Below are positions 25,153 through 33,649 of a DNA stretch of 61,582 nt, piece by piece. The stretch comes from Heritagella_A intestinalis (GTDB taxonomy: Bacteria; Bacillota; Clostridia; Oscillospirales; Acutalibacteraceae): contig CAJFQF010000012.1 in NCBI GenBank assembly GCA_904418995.1, positions 1-61,582 of the forward strand, written 5' to 3'. Position 1 is the first letter of the stretch; every line of letters begins with the position of its first letter. The notes under the pieces are model-generated. The model ran no database searches. It saw only the letters and a list, made by a program, of their open reading frames with translations, and was not told where the DNA came from. The position numbers and the translations under genes are program-made.

Positions 25153-25680
25153 TTATACACTACTCTCCCCTTTGGTTTCAAGGGATTTTTTCCGTTTCCT
25201 GCGGTTATTTTTCCTTTTTTTGCCCCATTTGCCTGTAAATTTCCCAGCGACCCAGCGACCCACTCGGCAAAACCATCCAAAAAGCCGCCTTACCACTCTC
25301 CGCAGCAGCCGGGAGACCCACCGCACGATCCCGCGCAGCCCCTGGGCGGCCCAGAGGGTCAACTCCCCAAAAGTCAGGGCCCAGACACACATGCCGATGC
25401 CCTCTCCTGCCAGGAGATAAAACCGGAGCTGTCCGGCCTCCGCCGCCAGGGCCGCTATAAAAGTGGCCAGGGCCGCCGCCGTCATAAAGAGAAGGTCAAA
25501 CAAAAAACGCTGCCGCTTCCCGCCTCCCAGCACCATATGCAGCACTCGAAAGCCGTCATACAGGGCACCAAGGGCCGCCCCCATCACCAGGGCCAGCAGG
25601 AAGCCGGGCCAGAACCCGCCCTCCACGGCTTTATCGGAAGAGCCGGGAGAAGAAGGACCCCTGCTGGCGGTTTTCCGCAT
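25153..25680 (-). CDS. yabQ: Spore cortex biosynthesis protein YabQ
   Basis: About 175 residues with several membrane helices (GFWPGFLLALVMGAALGALYDGFRVLH, shown here in parts; FLFDLLFMTAAALATFIAAL; FYLLAGEGIGMCVWALTFG) and a very basic C-terminal tail. GALYDGFR and the FDLLF motif match YabQ, a mother-cell outer-forespore-membrane protein needed for cortex formation. It overlaps yabP by about 50 bases if the ATG at 25680 is used; a GTG at 25626 just after the yabP stop is an alternative, and neither has a good ribosome site. Confidence 0.85.
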   Translation of the reverse strand: MRKTASRGPSSPGSSDKAVEGGFWPGFLLALVMGAALGALYDGFRVLHMVLGGGKRQRFLFDLLFMTAAALATFIAALAAEAGQLRFYLLAGEGIGMCVWALTFGELTLWAAQGLRGIVRWVSRLLRRVVRRLFGWFCRVGRWVAGKFTGKWGKKRKNNRRKRKKSLETKGESSV

Positions 25681-25939
25681 AGGTCAGGGAGAGCACTTCC
25701 CCGGTAACGGTGAGCTCCCCGGATTCGGTGTTCAGCCGGCCCATATGCAGGTCCCGGCCCCGAATCACCAGCTGCCCTTCCTCCGTATAGGCTACAATGG
25801 TCTGGTCGTCATAGCTGTCCACATTGGTGACGCCGGTAGCTGTGAGATTTTTCCGGCCTTCCAACACCAGGCTGTGGGGAATGGGCTTTTTCTCTGCCGT
25901 CCCGCCCGGCCGCCGCATATCCGAAGTAATCATGGTCAT
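25631..25939 (-). CDS. yabP: Sporulation protein YabP
   Basis: About 102 residues with PHSLVLEGRKNLTATGVTNVDSYDD, IVAYTEEGQLVIRGRDLHMGRL and TESGELTVTGEVLSLTYAE, the full YabP signature, typical of the YabP/YqfC family required in the mother cell for cortex assembly. The ATG at 25939 is chosen as better spaced from GGAAAGG; an ATG at 25951 abuts that site. A sigma-E-like promoter sits about 45 bases upstream, as expected for this gene. Confidence 0.92.
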   Translation of the reverse strand: MTMITSDMRRPGGTAEKKPIPHSLVLEGRKNLTATGVTNVDSYDDQTIVAYTEEGQLVIRGRDLHMGRLNTESGELTVTGEVLSLTYAENRQQGSFFSRLFR

Positions 25940-25982
25940 TGCCGTACACATCCTTTCCCGTCCCCCAGAGGGGGTTCCCTAC

Positions 25983-26011
25983 AGCATACGCGGGACAGTG
26001 GGAAAATATGA
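25983..26011 (-). promoter_or_regulatory. Candidate sigma-E promoter of yabPQ
   Basis: On the minus strand TCATATT (26005-26011) and CGTATGCT (25983-25990) are 14 bases apart, close to the Bacillus sigma-E pattern (TCATATT, 13-14 bases, CATANNNT) with one -10 mismatch. The position before yabP fits the known sigma-E control of this gene. Confidence 0.45.
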
Positions 26012-26047
26012 AAGCCCGGGCCGGCTCCAGAAAAGCCATGCCCGGGC
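26011..26047 (-). terminator. Terminator of rqcP
   Basis: GCCCGGGC occurs at 26014-26021 and again, self-complementary, at 26040-26047, giving an 8-bp GC stem with an 18-base loop that pairs further. TTTCATATTTT follows on the minus strand. It separates rqcP from yabP. Confidence 0.7.
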
Positions 26048-26058
26048 CAAAACCGCGG

Positions 26059-26301
26059 TTATTCCAAAATCTGATACAAATCCGAGGCGGCCTCTTTGCG
26101 CACCGTCTCCGATACGTCCAGCACCTTGGCCCGGATGGGGCGTCTGCCAAGCTGTAGCTCCAGCACATCCCCCACCTTGACGTCATAGGAGGCCCGGGCG
26201 GGCTTGCCATTGACCAGCACCCGGCCGGCATCACAGGCCTCGTTGGCCACGGTGCGGCGCTTGATAATCCGGGATACCTTGAGATACTTATCCAGCCTCA
26301 C
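26059..26301 (-). CDS. rqcP: RqcP, S4-domain ribosome quality control protein (YabO/Hsp15-like)
   Basis: An 80-residue S4 RNA-binding protein: VRLDKYLKVSRIIKRRTVAN, DAGRVLVNGKPARASYDVKVGD and LELQLGRR. In Bacillus, RqcP (YabO) works with RqcH in alanine tailing of stalled 50S-bound nascent chains. The GTG start at 26301 is nine bases after AGAAAGGAG and aligns with the family N-terminus. It lies between hup and yabP, as in many Firmicutes. Confidence 0.92.
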   Translation of the reverse strand: MRLDKYLKVSRIIKRRTVANEACDAGRVLVNGKPARASYDVKVGDVLELQLGRRPIRAKVLDVSETVRKEAASDLYQILE

Positions 26302-26360
26302 AGGGCTCAGCTCCTTTCTGGTTTTCCAGCGCTTTGCCGGAAGTTCATTTACATTAAAAT

Positions 26361-26402
26361 AAAAAGGCATAACGCCGCTGCAAACTGCCGCCGCGCTATG
26401 CC
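26361..26402 (-). terminator. Terminator of hup
   Basis: GGGCATAGCGC pairs with GCGTTATGCC across a GC-rich loop. On the minus strand TTTTTATTTTAAT follows. It lies 68 bases after the hup stop and before rqcP. Confidence 0.8.
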
Positions 26403-26469
26403 CAAAAGCCGGAACCCCGGGAAACCCTGGAACTCCGGCTGAAGCACCCAAATTACTCTTTAGGGAGAA

Positions 26470-26745
26470 TTAGTGATCCACTGCCTCTTTGAAAGCCCGG
26501 CCAGCCTTGAAAGCGGGGGACTTGGAAGCGGGGATCGTAATGGGGGCGTTGGTTCTGGGATCGCGGCCCTGGCGCTCGCTGCGGCTGCGCACCTCAAAGG
26601 TACCAAAGCCCACCAGCTGCACCTTCTCCTCCTTGGAAAGGGTCTCAACGATGGCTTCCAGCATAGCGTTAACGGCGTTGTCCGCGTCTTTCTTGGACAA
26701 ACCGGACTTTTCTGCAACCGCAGCAATCAATTCAGTCTTGTTCAT
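26470..26745 (-). CDS. hup: HU family DNA-binding protein
   Basis: A 91-residue histone-like protein: NKTELIAAVAEKSGLSKKDADNAV, VQLVGFGTFEVRSRSERQGRDPRTN (shown in parts) and SPAFKAGRAFKEAV. The beta-arm with RNP (here RTN) and the GFGTFEVR strand are diagnostic of HU. It bends and compacts DNA as a dimer. The position between mazG and rqcP follows the conserved Firmicutes order. GGAGGCTTAAAA precedes the ATG. Confidence 0.98.
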   Translation of the reverse strand: MNKTELIAAVAEKSGLSKKDADNAVNAMLEAIVETLSKEEKVQLVGFGTFEVRSRSERQGRDPRTNAPITIPASKSPAFKAGRAFKEAVDH

Positions 26746-26853
26746 TTTTAAGCCTCCAAAGTAGTTTTATATCTATTCACAGGCAGTCCGAAGGTGTTCC
26801 TCCGGGCCTGGGAATGGCGCAATATTGGGGAACACCGGGATACCATGATCCTC

Positions 26854-27663
26854 TCAGGCCTGTTCCTTTTTCTCCTGATTCTTCACCGCGTCCCACAAGG
26901 CGTCCAGCTCTTCCAGGGAGGCGCTTTGCATATCCAGGCCCTGGGCAATGGCAGCCTGCTCCACCTTTTCAAAGCGGCGGATAAACTTATCGCAGGCCCG
27001 GGTCAGGGCCTCTTCCGGCTCCGCATGGACAAACCGGGAAACATTCACTGCCGCAAACAGCAGATCCCCCGCTTCCTCCATACAGGCCTCTGCGTTTCCG
27101 GCAGCTGCGGCAGCCCGCACTTCGGCCAGCTCTTCCTCTACCTTCTCCATAGCGCCCTGGGCGTTGGGCCAGTCAAATCCCGCTTTGGCGGCCTTTTTCT
27201 GCACCTTCTCGCTGCGCATCAGGGCAGGCAGGGCCCGGGAAACGCTCTTGAGGACATCCGTCGTCGTTTCCTGATGCTTGCTGGCCTTTTTGGCGGCATC
27301 CCAATTTTTCAGGGCTTCCTCTTCATTGCCGGCCGCACTGGAACCGAACACATGGGGGTGCCGGTACACCAGCTTTTGGGCCACGCCATTGACCACATCG
27401 GCAAAATCGAAGCCGCCTGCTTCCTTCTCAATCTGGCAGTGAAGCACTACCTGCAGCAGCACATCCCCCAGCTCTTCCTGGAGAAGGGGCTGGTCATGGG
27501 TGTCGATGGCCTCTATGGCTTCATAGGTCTCTTCGATAAAATTGGCCCGGCTACTCTCATGGGTCTGGGCCCGGTCCCAGGGGCAGCCTTCCGGGGAGCG
27601 GAGGATCTCCATAATCCGCAGAAGGTCCTCCATGGTATAAACGTCTTTTCTCTCAAAATCCAT
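26854..27663 (-). CDS. mazG: Nucleoside triphosphate pyrophosphohydrolase MazG
   Basis: A 269-residue two-repeat MazG that hydrolyses (d)NTPs to monophosphates, a housecleaning role. The first repeat has LRSPEGCPWDRAQTHES, NFIEETYEAIEAID and LLQEELGDVLLQVVLHCQ, the EExxE...ELGD magnesium sites. The second has EEAGDLLFAAVNVSRF. GTFVYRHPHVFG-like LVYRHPHVFGSSA is present between. It lies between spoVB and hup, the usual order. GGAGGAGAAAC precedes the ATG. Confidence 0.95.
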   Translation of the reverse strand: MDFERKDVYTMEDLLRIMEILRSPEGCPWDRAQTHESSRANFIEETYEAIEAIDTHDQPLLQEELGDVLLQVVLHCQIEKEAGGFDFADVVNGVAQKLVYRHPHVFGSSAAGNEEEALKNWDAAKKASKHQETTTDVLKSVSRALPALMRSEKVQKKAAKAGFDWPNAQGAMEKVEEELAEVRAAAAAGNAEACMEEAGDLLFAAVNVSRFVHAEPEEALTRACDKFIRRFEKVEQAAIAQGLDMQSASLEELDALWDAVKNQEKKEQA

Positions 27664-27728
27664 GTGTTTCTCCTCCCGTTTTCCTTAGGGCTTTCCCATG
27701 AGCCTAAAAAGCAAAATTCGTTCTTATT

Positions 27729-29477
27729 CTACTCGCTTTCAGGCCGTTTTTCAAGTATTTTTAAAATTTTTTGTCCCCCAGGCAGCCGGGCAATTTCCTC
27801 GGATTTCAAAAGACCCATGAAAACGAGGCAAACTGCATAAAATACTGCGGCAACCGATACAGAGACCAGCGTTATGACGGAATGTCCCGGCAGTAAATTT
27901 TCCAAAAACCGCTGGCATCCCCAGGCCGCCGCCCCACAAAGGGCCGCCGCGGCCAAGGGTTTCCAAAATACCTGACGGGGTACCAGCCCCGTCACCCGGC
28001 AAAGGGCAATGAGGGAACCCACCATCATGAAAAGATAGCAGGCCAGGGTGCCAATGGCCGCTCCCATAATGTTCAGCTCCGGGATTCCGGTAAGCCAATA
28101 GCTGAGAAAAGTCTTGAGAAGCAGGGCCGCCGCCAGGAGCTTTACTGGAATATCCGCCCGGCCTACGGCCTGGAGCATACTCTGCAAAGGGGTACTCATA
28201 GAGGCGAACACCGCCCCCGCCGCCATCACCGGCAGCACCCGGGCCACAATGGGGGCCGCCCCGCCGCTCCCAAAAAGCAGGCTGCTTAACGGCCCTGCCA
28301 GCACCGCCAGGCCAATTCCCGCCGGCAGGCTGAACAGGGAGGTCATCCGCAGTACCGTTTCCATGCTCCCTTTGAGACGGCGTGGATTCCCCGAGGCCCA
28401 GGCCGTGGTGACGTTGGGCAATGCGCTGACGCCGAAGGCCTGGGTTACTGCGGGAATCACCATAAACAGGGTATGGGCATTGGCGTAGCAGCCAAAGAGA
28501 AAATTGGGAATGGTTTCCATGTGCTGTAGGTTGTAATCCGGAATCATCCCCCGGTACATTTCCAGCAGAGGGCCGGGCCGCTGCACCAAAATCTCTCCCA
28601 CCCGCCCCTGGAGAAAGGTTGTGTCCACCAGGCCGGCAATATTCACGGCCACCGCTCCCAAGCCAATGGGCAGGGCGGTTTTCAGAAGCCGGGCCGCTGT
28701 GGAACGGGCCTTTCGGGGAGCTGGGGAAGCCGTCAGGGACTCTTTCCCCAAGCCGTCTCCCCGGAGCTTGTGGCGCAGCAGCAAAAAGAGAAAGCTCACT
28801 GCCGCCCCTGCCGTAACCCCGGCCACAGCACCCGCCGCCGCCCAAGGCAACGCTACGGCCCGGGCCTGCTCCCAGGAAGAAGCTTCCTGTCCGAATACGG
28901 TCCCCAGGGCTGCATATTCCTCCTGGGCCGTCTGCAATACCCAAAAGGAGCCGAAAAGCCCCAACCCCAACCGGCACAAGGCCTCTAAAATCTGGGAAAC
29001 GGCGGTGGGGGTCATGTTCCGCAATCCCTCATAATAACCTCGATAAATGGCGGAAAGGCAACTAAATAAAATAGAGGGAGCCAGCAGCACCATAGCCGGC
29101 AATGCCCCGGGGTTCCCCACGGCCTCCACGTACCAGCCCGCTCCCAAAAGCATCAGGGCTGTGCCCAGCAGGCCGGTGAGAAGGAACAGGAACACAGAAA
29201 CCCGATGCACCTGGCGGACTTCCCGGAAGCGGCCCCGGGCAATTCCCGCCGAGACCATCCGGGAAATGGCAATGGGGAATCCGGCGGTGGCCAGACTGTA
29301 AATGGGGCTGTAGAAGCTGTAGGCCGTGGTAAAATATCCCATGCCGTCCTCCTGGATAATCCAGTTCAGGGGGATTTTGAACACCGCTCCCAAAACTTTC
29401 ACCACCAGCACCCCTGCAGTGAGAATGGCCGCTCCCCGCAGGAACCCGTGGGGCCTGACGCCGTTTTTTCCCTTCAT
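27729..29477 (-). CDS. spoVB: Stage V sporulation protein B / MOP-superfamily lipid flippase
   Basis: About 582 residues with some 14 hydrophobic segments. It is a polysaccharide-biosynthesis (MATE/MOP) transporter with GAVFKIPLNWIIQEDGMGYFTTAYSFYSPIYSLATAG (seen in parts), GFPIAISRMVS and YRGYYEGLRNMTPTAVSQ, as in SpoVB and related lipid II or lipid-sugar flippases. Position upstream of mazG matches the Bacillus spoVB-yabN(mazG)-yabO-yabP-yabQ-divIC order. The ATG at 29477 is preceded by AAAGGGAG about 12 bases away. Confidence 0.9.
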   Translation of the reverse strand: MKGKNGVRPHGFLRGAAILTAGVLVVKVLGAVFKIPLNWIIQEDGMGYFTTAYSFYSPIYSLATAGFPIAISRMVSAGIARGRFREVRQVHRVSVFLFLLTGLLGTALMLLGAGWYVEAVGNPGALPAMVLLAPSILFSCLSAIYRGYYEGLRNMTPTAVSQILEALCRLGLGLFGSFWVLQTAQEEYAALGTVFGQEASSWEQARAVALPWAAAGAVAGVTAGAAVSFLFLLLRHKLRGDGLGKESLTASPAPRKARSTAARLLKTALPIGLGAVAVNIAGLVDTTFLQGRVGEILVQRPGPLLEMYRGMIPDYNLQHMETIPNFLFGCYANAHTLFMVIPAVTQAFGVSALPNVTTAWASGNPRRLKGSMETVLRMTSLFSLPAGIGLAVLAGPLSSLLFGSGGAAPIVARVLPVMAAGAVFASMSTPLQSMLQAVGRADIPVKLLAAALLLKTFLSYWLTGIPELNIMGAAIGTLACYLFMMVGSLIALCRVTGLVPRQVFWKPLAAAALCGAAAWGCQRFLENLLPGHSVITLVSVSVAAVFYAVCLVFMGLLKSEEIARLPGGQKILKILEKRPESE

Positions 29478-29575
29478 ACAGCACACCCGCTCCCTTTTGG
29501 AATCCCTTTACTGTATGAGAAAAAACGGGGATTTATGATTTTCGTCCGGCTCTTCCGGACCGCTTTCCCCATCAA

Positions 29576-29612
29576 AAAAGGCCCTTCGCCCTATCCGGCG
29601 AAAGGCCTTTAC
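29576..29612 (-). terminator. Terminator of the two flavoprotein genes
   Basis: AAAGGCCCTTCGCC pairs with GGCGAAAGGCCTTT. TTTTTTGATGG follows on the minus strand. It lies about 50 bases after the stop of the downstream flavoprotein. Confidence 0.85.
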
Positions 29613-29660
29613 TCGTCTTTTTTGATTTACTATTATTGATAGTCTGTGCAACTACGCTTT

Positions 29661-31280
29661 TTATATAGAAGCCCCTTGGCTTCGGAGGAGCGCCTCGCCG
29701 CAGCGCAGACCATCCACAGCGGCGGAGATAATGCCCCCGGCATAGCCCGCTCCCTCCCCGCAGGGATACAGCCCCTGCAAGGTCGGGGATTGGAGGTTCC
29801 CGTCCCTGAGAATCCGCACCGGGGAAGAGCTCCGGGTTTCCACACCGGTGAGCAGCGCATCCCCAAAGGCAAAGCCATGGAGCCGCCGATCCATAAGGCG
29901 GATGCCCGCCCGCATTCCCTCTGTGACAAACTCTGGCAGACACTGGCCCAAATCCGTGGGCGTGACCCCAGGGCGGTAGGTGGGGACAACCTCCCCTAAC
30001 CGGCGGCTGGCCCGGCCCGCCAGGAAATCCTCCACCCGCTGGGCCGGGGCGCGATACCCGCCGCCCCCTGCCCGGTAAGCGGCTTCCTCTAATTTTCGCT
30101 GGAATTCCACGCCGGCCAAAGGGTGCCCACTGCCGAAATCCTCTGGGCCTACCCCCACCAGCAGGGCGGCGTTGGCATTCTCACCGTCTCGGGCCCAACA
30201 GCTCATGCCGTTGGTGACCACTCGCCCTTCCTCCGAAGCCGCCGCCACCACAAAGCCGCCGGGGCACATACAGAAGGTATAGACGCCCCGGCCTGCCGCT
30301 GGGCCTTCCGGGGGCAGGTGTATCGCCAACTTATAGTCCGCCGCTCCCAAGGCCGGATGCCCGGCAAAGGCCCCGTACTGGGCCTTATCAATGAGCAGCT
30401 GGGGGTGCTCGATGCGGGCGCCCACGGAAAAGGACTTGGCCTCCATGGGAAGCCCTCCATCATACAGGGCTTGGAAAGTATCCCGGGCGCTGTGGCCAAT
30501 GGCCAAAATCAAGCTGCCGGTTTCCAGCAGGCCGGTTTCTCCGTTCTCCTTGCGATACCGCACCCCGGTCAGGCGGCCTTCCCGCTGTTCCAGACCCGTC
30601 AAAGCAGTGTGGAACCACACCTGGCCCCCTAAGGACAAAATTTCTTCCCGAATGGCCCGGATGACGCCGGGAAGCAAATCCGTACCAATATGGGGCTTGG
30701 CGTTCACCAAAATATCCGCCGGTGCGCCGGCCCGAACAAATTCCTCCAGGACTTTCCGGGCCCGGAAATCCTTGGTGCCGGTGTTCAGCTTGCCGTCGGA
30801 AAAGGTCCCAGCGCCGCCCTCTCCAAACTGGACGTTGCTTTCCGGACGCAGTTCCCCGCTCTGCCAGAAACGCTCCACATCCCGGCTGCGCTCCTCCACC
30901 GGAGCGCCGCGCTCTAAGACGATGGGCTGCTGTCCGGCCTGGGCCAGGAGCAGCGCCGCGAACAGTCCAGCAGGGCCCATCCCCGCCACTACCGGCCGCT
31001 GTTTCATCTGGGGGCAGGGAGGAATTTCATATTGATAGGCCTCGGCCCGGCGGATTTTAGGGTCCTTCAGCCGGGAAAGCACCCGATTTTCCCCTTCCAC
31101 TTCCGCCTCCACAGTGCAGATAAACCGCACGGCATCCTTTTTCCGGGCATCTACCGACCGCCGGTAGAGGGCCACCCGGCCCAGGGATTTTTCCGGCACC
31201 TTCAGCCGGGCCGCCGTCTTTCGGCGCAAATCCTCCGGGGTAAAGTCCAAGGGCAGGGAAAGTTCAGCGATGTGCAGCAT
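29661..31280 (-). CDS. FAD-dependent oxidoreductase (large NAD(FAD)-utilising family)
   Basis: A 539-residue flavoprotein. The N-terminal 90 residues form a small basic domain with RVALYRRSVDARKKDAVRF. Then comes the FAD dinucleotide loop VVAGMGPAGLFAALLLAQAG. QFGEGGAGTFSDGKLNTGTKD, ILAIGHSARDTF, SVGARIEHPQ and YPCGEGAGYAGGIISAAVDG are the hallmarks of a widespread uncharacterised dehydrogenase family. Substrate is unknown. The ATG at 31280 follows GGAG and lies inside the end of the preceding flavoprotein gene (17-base overlap), so the two are coupled. Confidence 0.9.
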   Translation of the reverse strand: MLHIAELSLPLDFTPEDLRRKTAARLKVPEKSLGRVALYRRSVDARKKDAVRFICTVEAEVEGENRVLSRLKDPKIRRAEAYQYEIPPCPQMKQRPVVAGMGPAGLFAALLLAQAGQQPIVLERGAPVEERSRDVERFWQSGELRPESNVQFGEGGAGTFSDGKLNTGTKDFRARKVLEEFVRAGAPADILVNAKPHIGTDLLPGVIRAIREEILSLGGQVWFHTALTGLEQREGRLTGVRYRKENGETGLLETGSLILAIGHSARDTFQALYDGGLPMEAKSFSVGARIEHPQLLIDKAQYGAFAGHPALGAADYKLAIHLPPEGPAAGRGVYTFCMCPGGFVVAAASEEGRVVTNGMSCWARDGENANAALLVGVGPEDFGSGHPLAGVEFQRKLEEAAYRAGGGGYRAPAQRVEDFLAGRASRRLGEVVPTYRPGVTPTDLGQCLPEFVTEGMRAGIRLMDRRLHGFAFGDALLTGVETRSSSPVRILRDGNLQSPTLQGLYPCGEGAGYAGGIISAAVDGLRCGEALLRSQGASI

Positions 31281-32619
31281 GGGATGATCTCCTTCCTTTT
31301 GCCGGGGCCCCCGGCTTTTTTCTCTGGGATTGTTTTCCGGAATCATTGTCCCTGCGGGTCGCTCCTTTACCGGCGGTAATGCCGCTGGCCCAAGCCCAAT
31401 GCAGGTTATACCCGCCGCAATCCCCGTCTACATCCAGCAGTTCCCCGCAGAGGTACAGCCCCGGGCAGCGGCGGGATTCCAAGGTAGCGGGGTCTGTTTC
31501 CGAAAGGGGCACGCCCCCGGCCGTTACCTGGGCCCTCTCCCAGCCCATGACCCCGGCCACGGGAAACTCATACTGTTTCACCAGCCGGGCCACAGCGGCA
31601 CACGCCTCCGCCGTGATCCGGCCCAAGGGCTGACCAGCCCCCTCTCCCAGGGCTTCCCGGATGATTTGCTGTCCCACCCGGAGATTCAGCAGGCCATCCA
31701 ACGCCTCCTCCGCCGGAATATTGGGCAGCAGCCGCTGCCGCTGCCGCAAAAGAGCTTCCAACTCCTGTTCGGTCATGTCCGGCGTCAAATCCAAGGAGAA
31801 CACCAAAGACGACACCCGTCGGCCTGCCAGCCGGCCCGTTTCCTCCCACTCTGCCGCCAGCCGGGAAAGCTGGAACACGCAGATGCCGGAAAGGCCGTAT
31901 TCGGTGAACTGGATTTCCCCGGTTTCCTCTCCTACAAGGCGGTCGTCCGCCAGCAGGGAGACTTTCCCCCGGCAGCGCATTCCCTGCAAAGCCCGGCACT
32001 GCTTTTTCTGGCACCGCACCGGGGTCAGAGCCGGCCGGCAGGGCGTACAGCTGTGGCCCAAAGCCCGGGCCATAGCCACGCCGCTGCCGTCAGCGCCCAA
32101 CTTAGGGGCGGCTTGTCCGCCGGCGGCCAAGATGACCCGGCTGGCCGTCAGAGGTTCCCCCTCTTCTGGGAACAGCACAAAGCCGGCCCCCTTGGGCTGT
32201 ATCTGCCGGAGATGCCAGCCGCAATGCACCTGCACCCCCAGCCCTTCCAAGTGCCGCAGGAACAGTTCCAGCACGGCGGCGGCTTGTCCGCTGTTGGGAT
32301 AGACCCGGCCCTCTTCCTCTTCCCGGCACACAAGCCCCAGGGTGCGGAACCGGTGGATAACTGCTTGGGGTGGCCAGGCTTCTAGTACGGCCCGGGCCTC
32401 TTCCGTCTCCCCGTGATAGCGGGACAGGGACATATGCAAGTTGGTCAGGTTGCAGCGGCCGTTCCCAGTGGCCAAGAGCTTGCGGCCCGGCTTCTGGGCG
32501 CCTTCCAACACCCACACGGAAACCGGGCGGCGCTGTTTTTTCTGTTCCTCGGCGGCAGTGAGGGCCGCCATCAGCCCAGAAGCGCCTCCGCCCACCACGG
32601 CAATCTCCACCTGTTCCAT
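31264..32619 (-). CDS. NAD(P)/FAD-dependent oxidoreductase, HI0933/BaiN-like
   Basis: A 451-residue flavoprotein with EIAVVGGGASGLMAALTAAE at the N-terminus, KPGRKLLATGNGRCNLTN (the family signature), ILAAGGQAAPKLGADGSG, and the C-terminal GRITAEACAAVARLV and LYLCGELLDVDGDCGGYNLHWAWASG. These are the HI0933/YhiN family; BaiN in bile-acid clostridia belongs here, but most members have no known substrate. AGGAGG lies six bases before the ATG at 32619. The C-terminus has a basic low-complexity tail after ATRRD. Confidence 0.92.
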   Translation of the reverse strand: MEQVEIAVVGGGASGLMAALTAAEEQKKQRRPVSVWVLEGAQKPGRKLLATGNGRCNLTNLHMSLSRYHGETEEARAVLEAWPPQAVIHRFRTLGLVCREEEEGRVYPNSGQAAAVLELFLRHLEGLGVQVHCGWHLRQIQPKGAGFVLFPEEGEPLTASRVILAAGGQAAPKLGADGSGVAMARALGHSCTPCRPALTPVRCQKKQCRALQGMRCRGKVSLLADDRLVGEETGEIQFTEYGLSGICVFQLSRLAAEWEETGRLAGRRVSSLVFSLDLTPDMTEQELEALLRQRQRLLPNIPAEEALDGLLNLRVGQQIIREALGEGAGQPLGRITAEACAAVARLVKQYEFPVAGVMGWERAQVTAGGVPLSETDPATLESRRCPGLYLCGELLDVDGDCGGYNLHWAWASGITAGKGATRRDNDSGKQSQRKKPGAPAKGRRSSHAAHR

Positions 32620-32716
32620 GTCCGGCCTCCTTAAAAGGGGCCCGGGAATGCCCCAGGCCCTGTAAAATCTTCTATAGTATACCGGAATCCCACCAAAGGA
32701 TATTTCTTTAAAAGAA

Positions 32717-33541
32717 CTATTTTTCTTTTTGGGAATCCTGCTGGTCAAACAGCTCCGGCAAGGTGCCAAAGGTATAGCCCATGTCCTCCCAGCAAGTGAG
32801 CAGTTCATCCAGAATCTCCGCGTTGGTAGTAGAAGTGCTGTGGAGCAGCACCACGGCTCCGGGATGGATCCGGCTGGTGAGTTTATTCATAGCTTCCTGG
32901 CGGCTGGGCTGCTGGTCCTGATACCAATCCACATAGGCCAGGCTCCAAAACACCGTGCGATAGCCCAGCTCTTTGGCTTGGCGCAGGTTGCTTTCGCTGA
33001 ATTTCCCCTGGGGTGGCCGGTAATACTTGGGCATCTCCTGAGCGGTGGTCTCCTGATAGAGGGCTTCCAGGGAAGAGAGCTCTTCCTGAAAATCGGCCTT
33101 ATCAGCAATAGCGGACATATCCGGATGGTGATAGGTATGGTTGCCTACCAGATGCCCCTCCTCCACCATGCGCTTTACCAGATCTGGGCAGGTTTCGATA
33201 TAGTTGCCCACCACAAAAAATGCCGCTTTCACCGAGTGTTTTTTCAAAGCGTCCAGTATGGCCGGAGTGCAGCCGTTTTCATAGCCTGCGTCAAAAGTGA
33301 GGTAAATTTTCTTTTCCGAGGGGTCTCCGGCGTAACAGGCGTCATACTGGCGCAAATATGCATCGGACGCGTTTCCCACTGGTGTTTTCCCCTCTTCCTG
33401 AAAACTCAGCCCCCAATTCTCTGACCCAGCGGAAACGGCCTCTCCAGTCGGAACCAATAGCCCGGAAAATAGAATCCCCGCCAGCAGCACCACTGCGGCG
33501 GCGGCAATGACTACCTGTCTTCTTCCCAACACGGCAAACAT
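32717..33541 (-). CDS. Polysaccharide deacetylase, PdaA-like
   Basis: A 274-residue enzyme with an N-terminal membrane anchor or signal (VVIAAAAVVLLAGILFSGLL) and a NodB domain: IYLTFDAGYENGCTPAILD (catalytic and metal Asp), HTYHHPDMSAI (metal His), YYRPPQGKFSESNL, and GAVVLLHSTS near the end. FDAGYENG is the form seen in PdaA, which makes muramic delta-lactam in the spore cortex, so that is the favoured role. AAGGGGTG precedes the ATG. The large putative RNA lies just upstream on the same strand. Confidence 0.9.
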   Translation of the reverse strand: MFAVLGRRQVVIAAAAVVLLAGILFSGLLVPTGEAVSAGSENWGLSFQEEGKTPVGNASDAYLRQYDACYAGDPSEKKIYLTFDAGYENGCTPAILDALKKHSVKAAFFVVGNYIETCPDLVKRMVEEGHLVGNHTYHHPDMSAIADKADFQEELSSLEALYQETTAQEMPKYYRPPQGKFSESNLRQAKELGYRTVFWSLAYVDWYQDQQPSRQEAMNKLTSRIHPGAVVLLHSTSTTNAEILDELLTCWEDMGYTFGTLPELFDQQDSQKEK

Positions 33542-33621
33542 GATGCCACACCCCTTTTTCGGAATTTTCCCTGTAATACTTCTATGGGGAAAAAAGCAGG
33601 TTTATGCCCATAAACAATGGT

Positions 33622-33649
33622 AAGGCCCCAGTCTTTCGACTGGGGCCTT
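33622..33649 (-). terminator. GAAA-capped terminal stem of the large RNA
   Basis: AAGGCCCCAGTC (33622-33633) pairs perfectly with GACTGGGGCCTT (33638-33649) around a GNRA-type GAAA loop on the minus strand. The T-run after it is short (TTACCATTGTTTA), so termination may be partial and transcription may continue into pdaA. Confidence 0.65.
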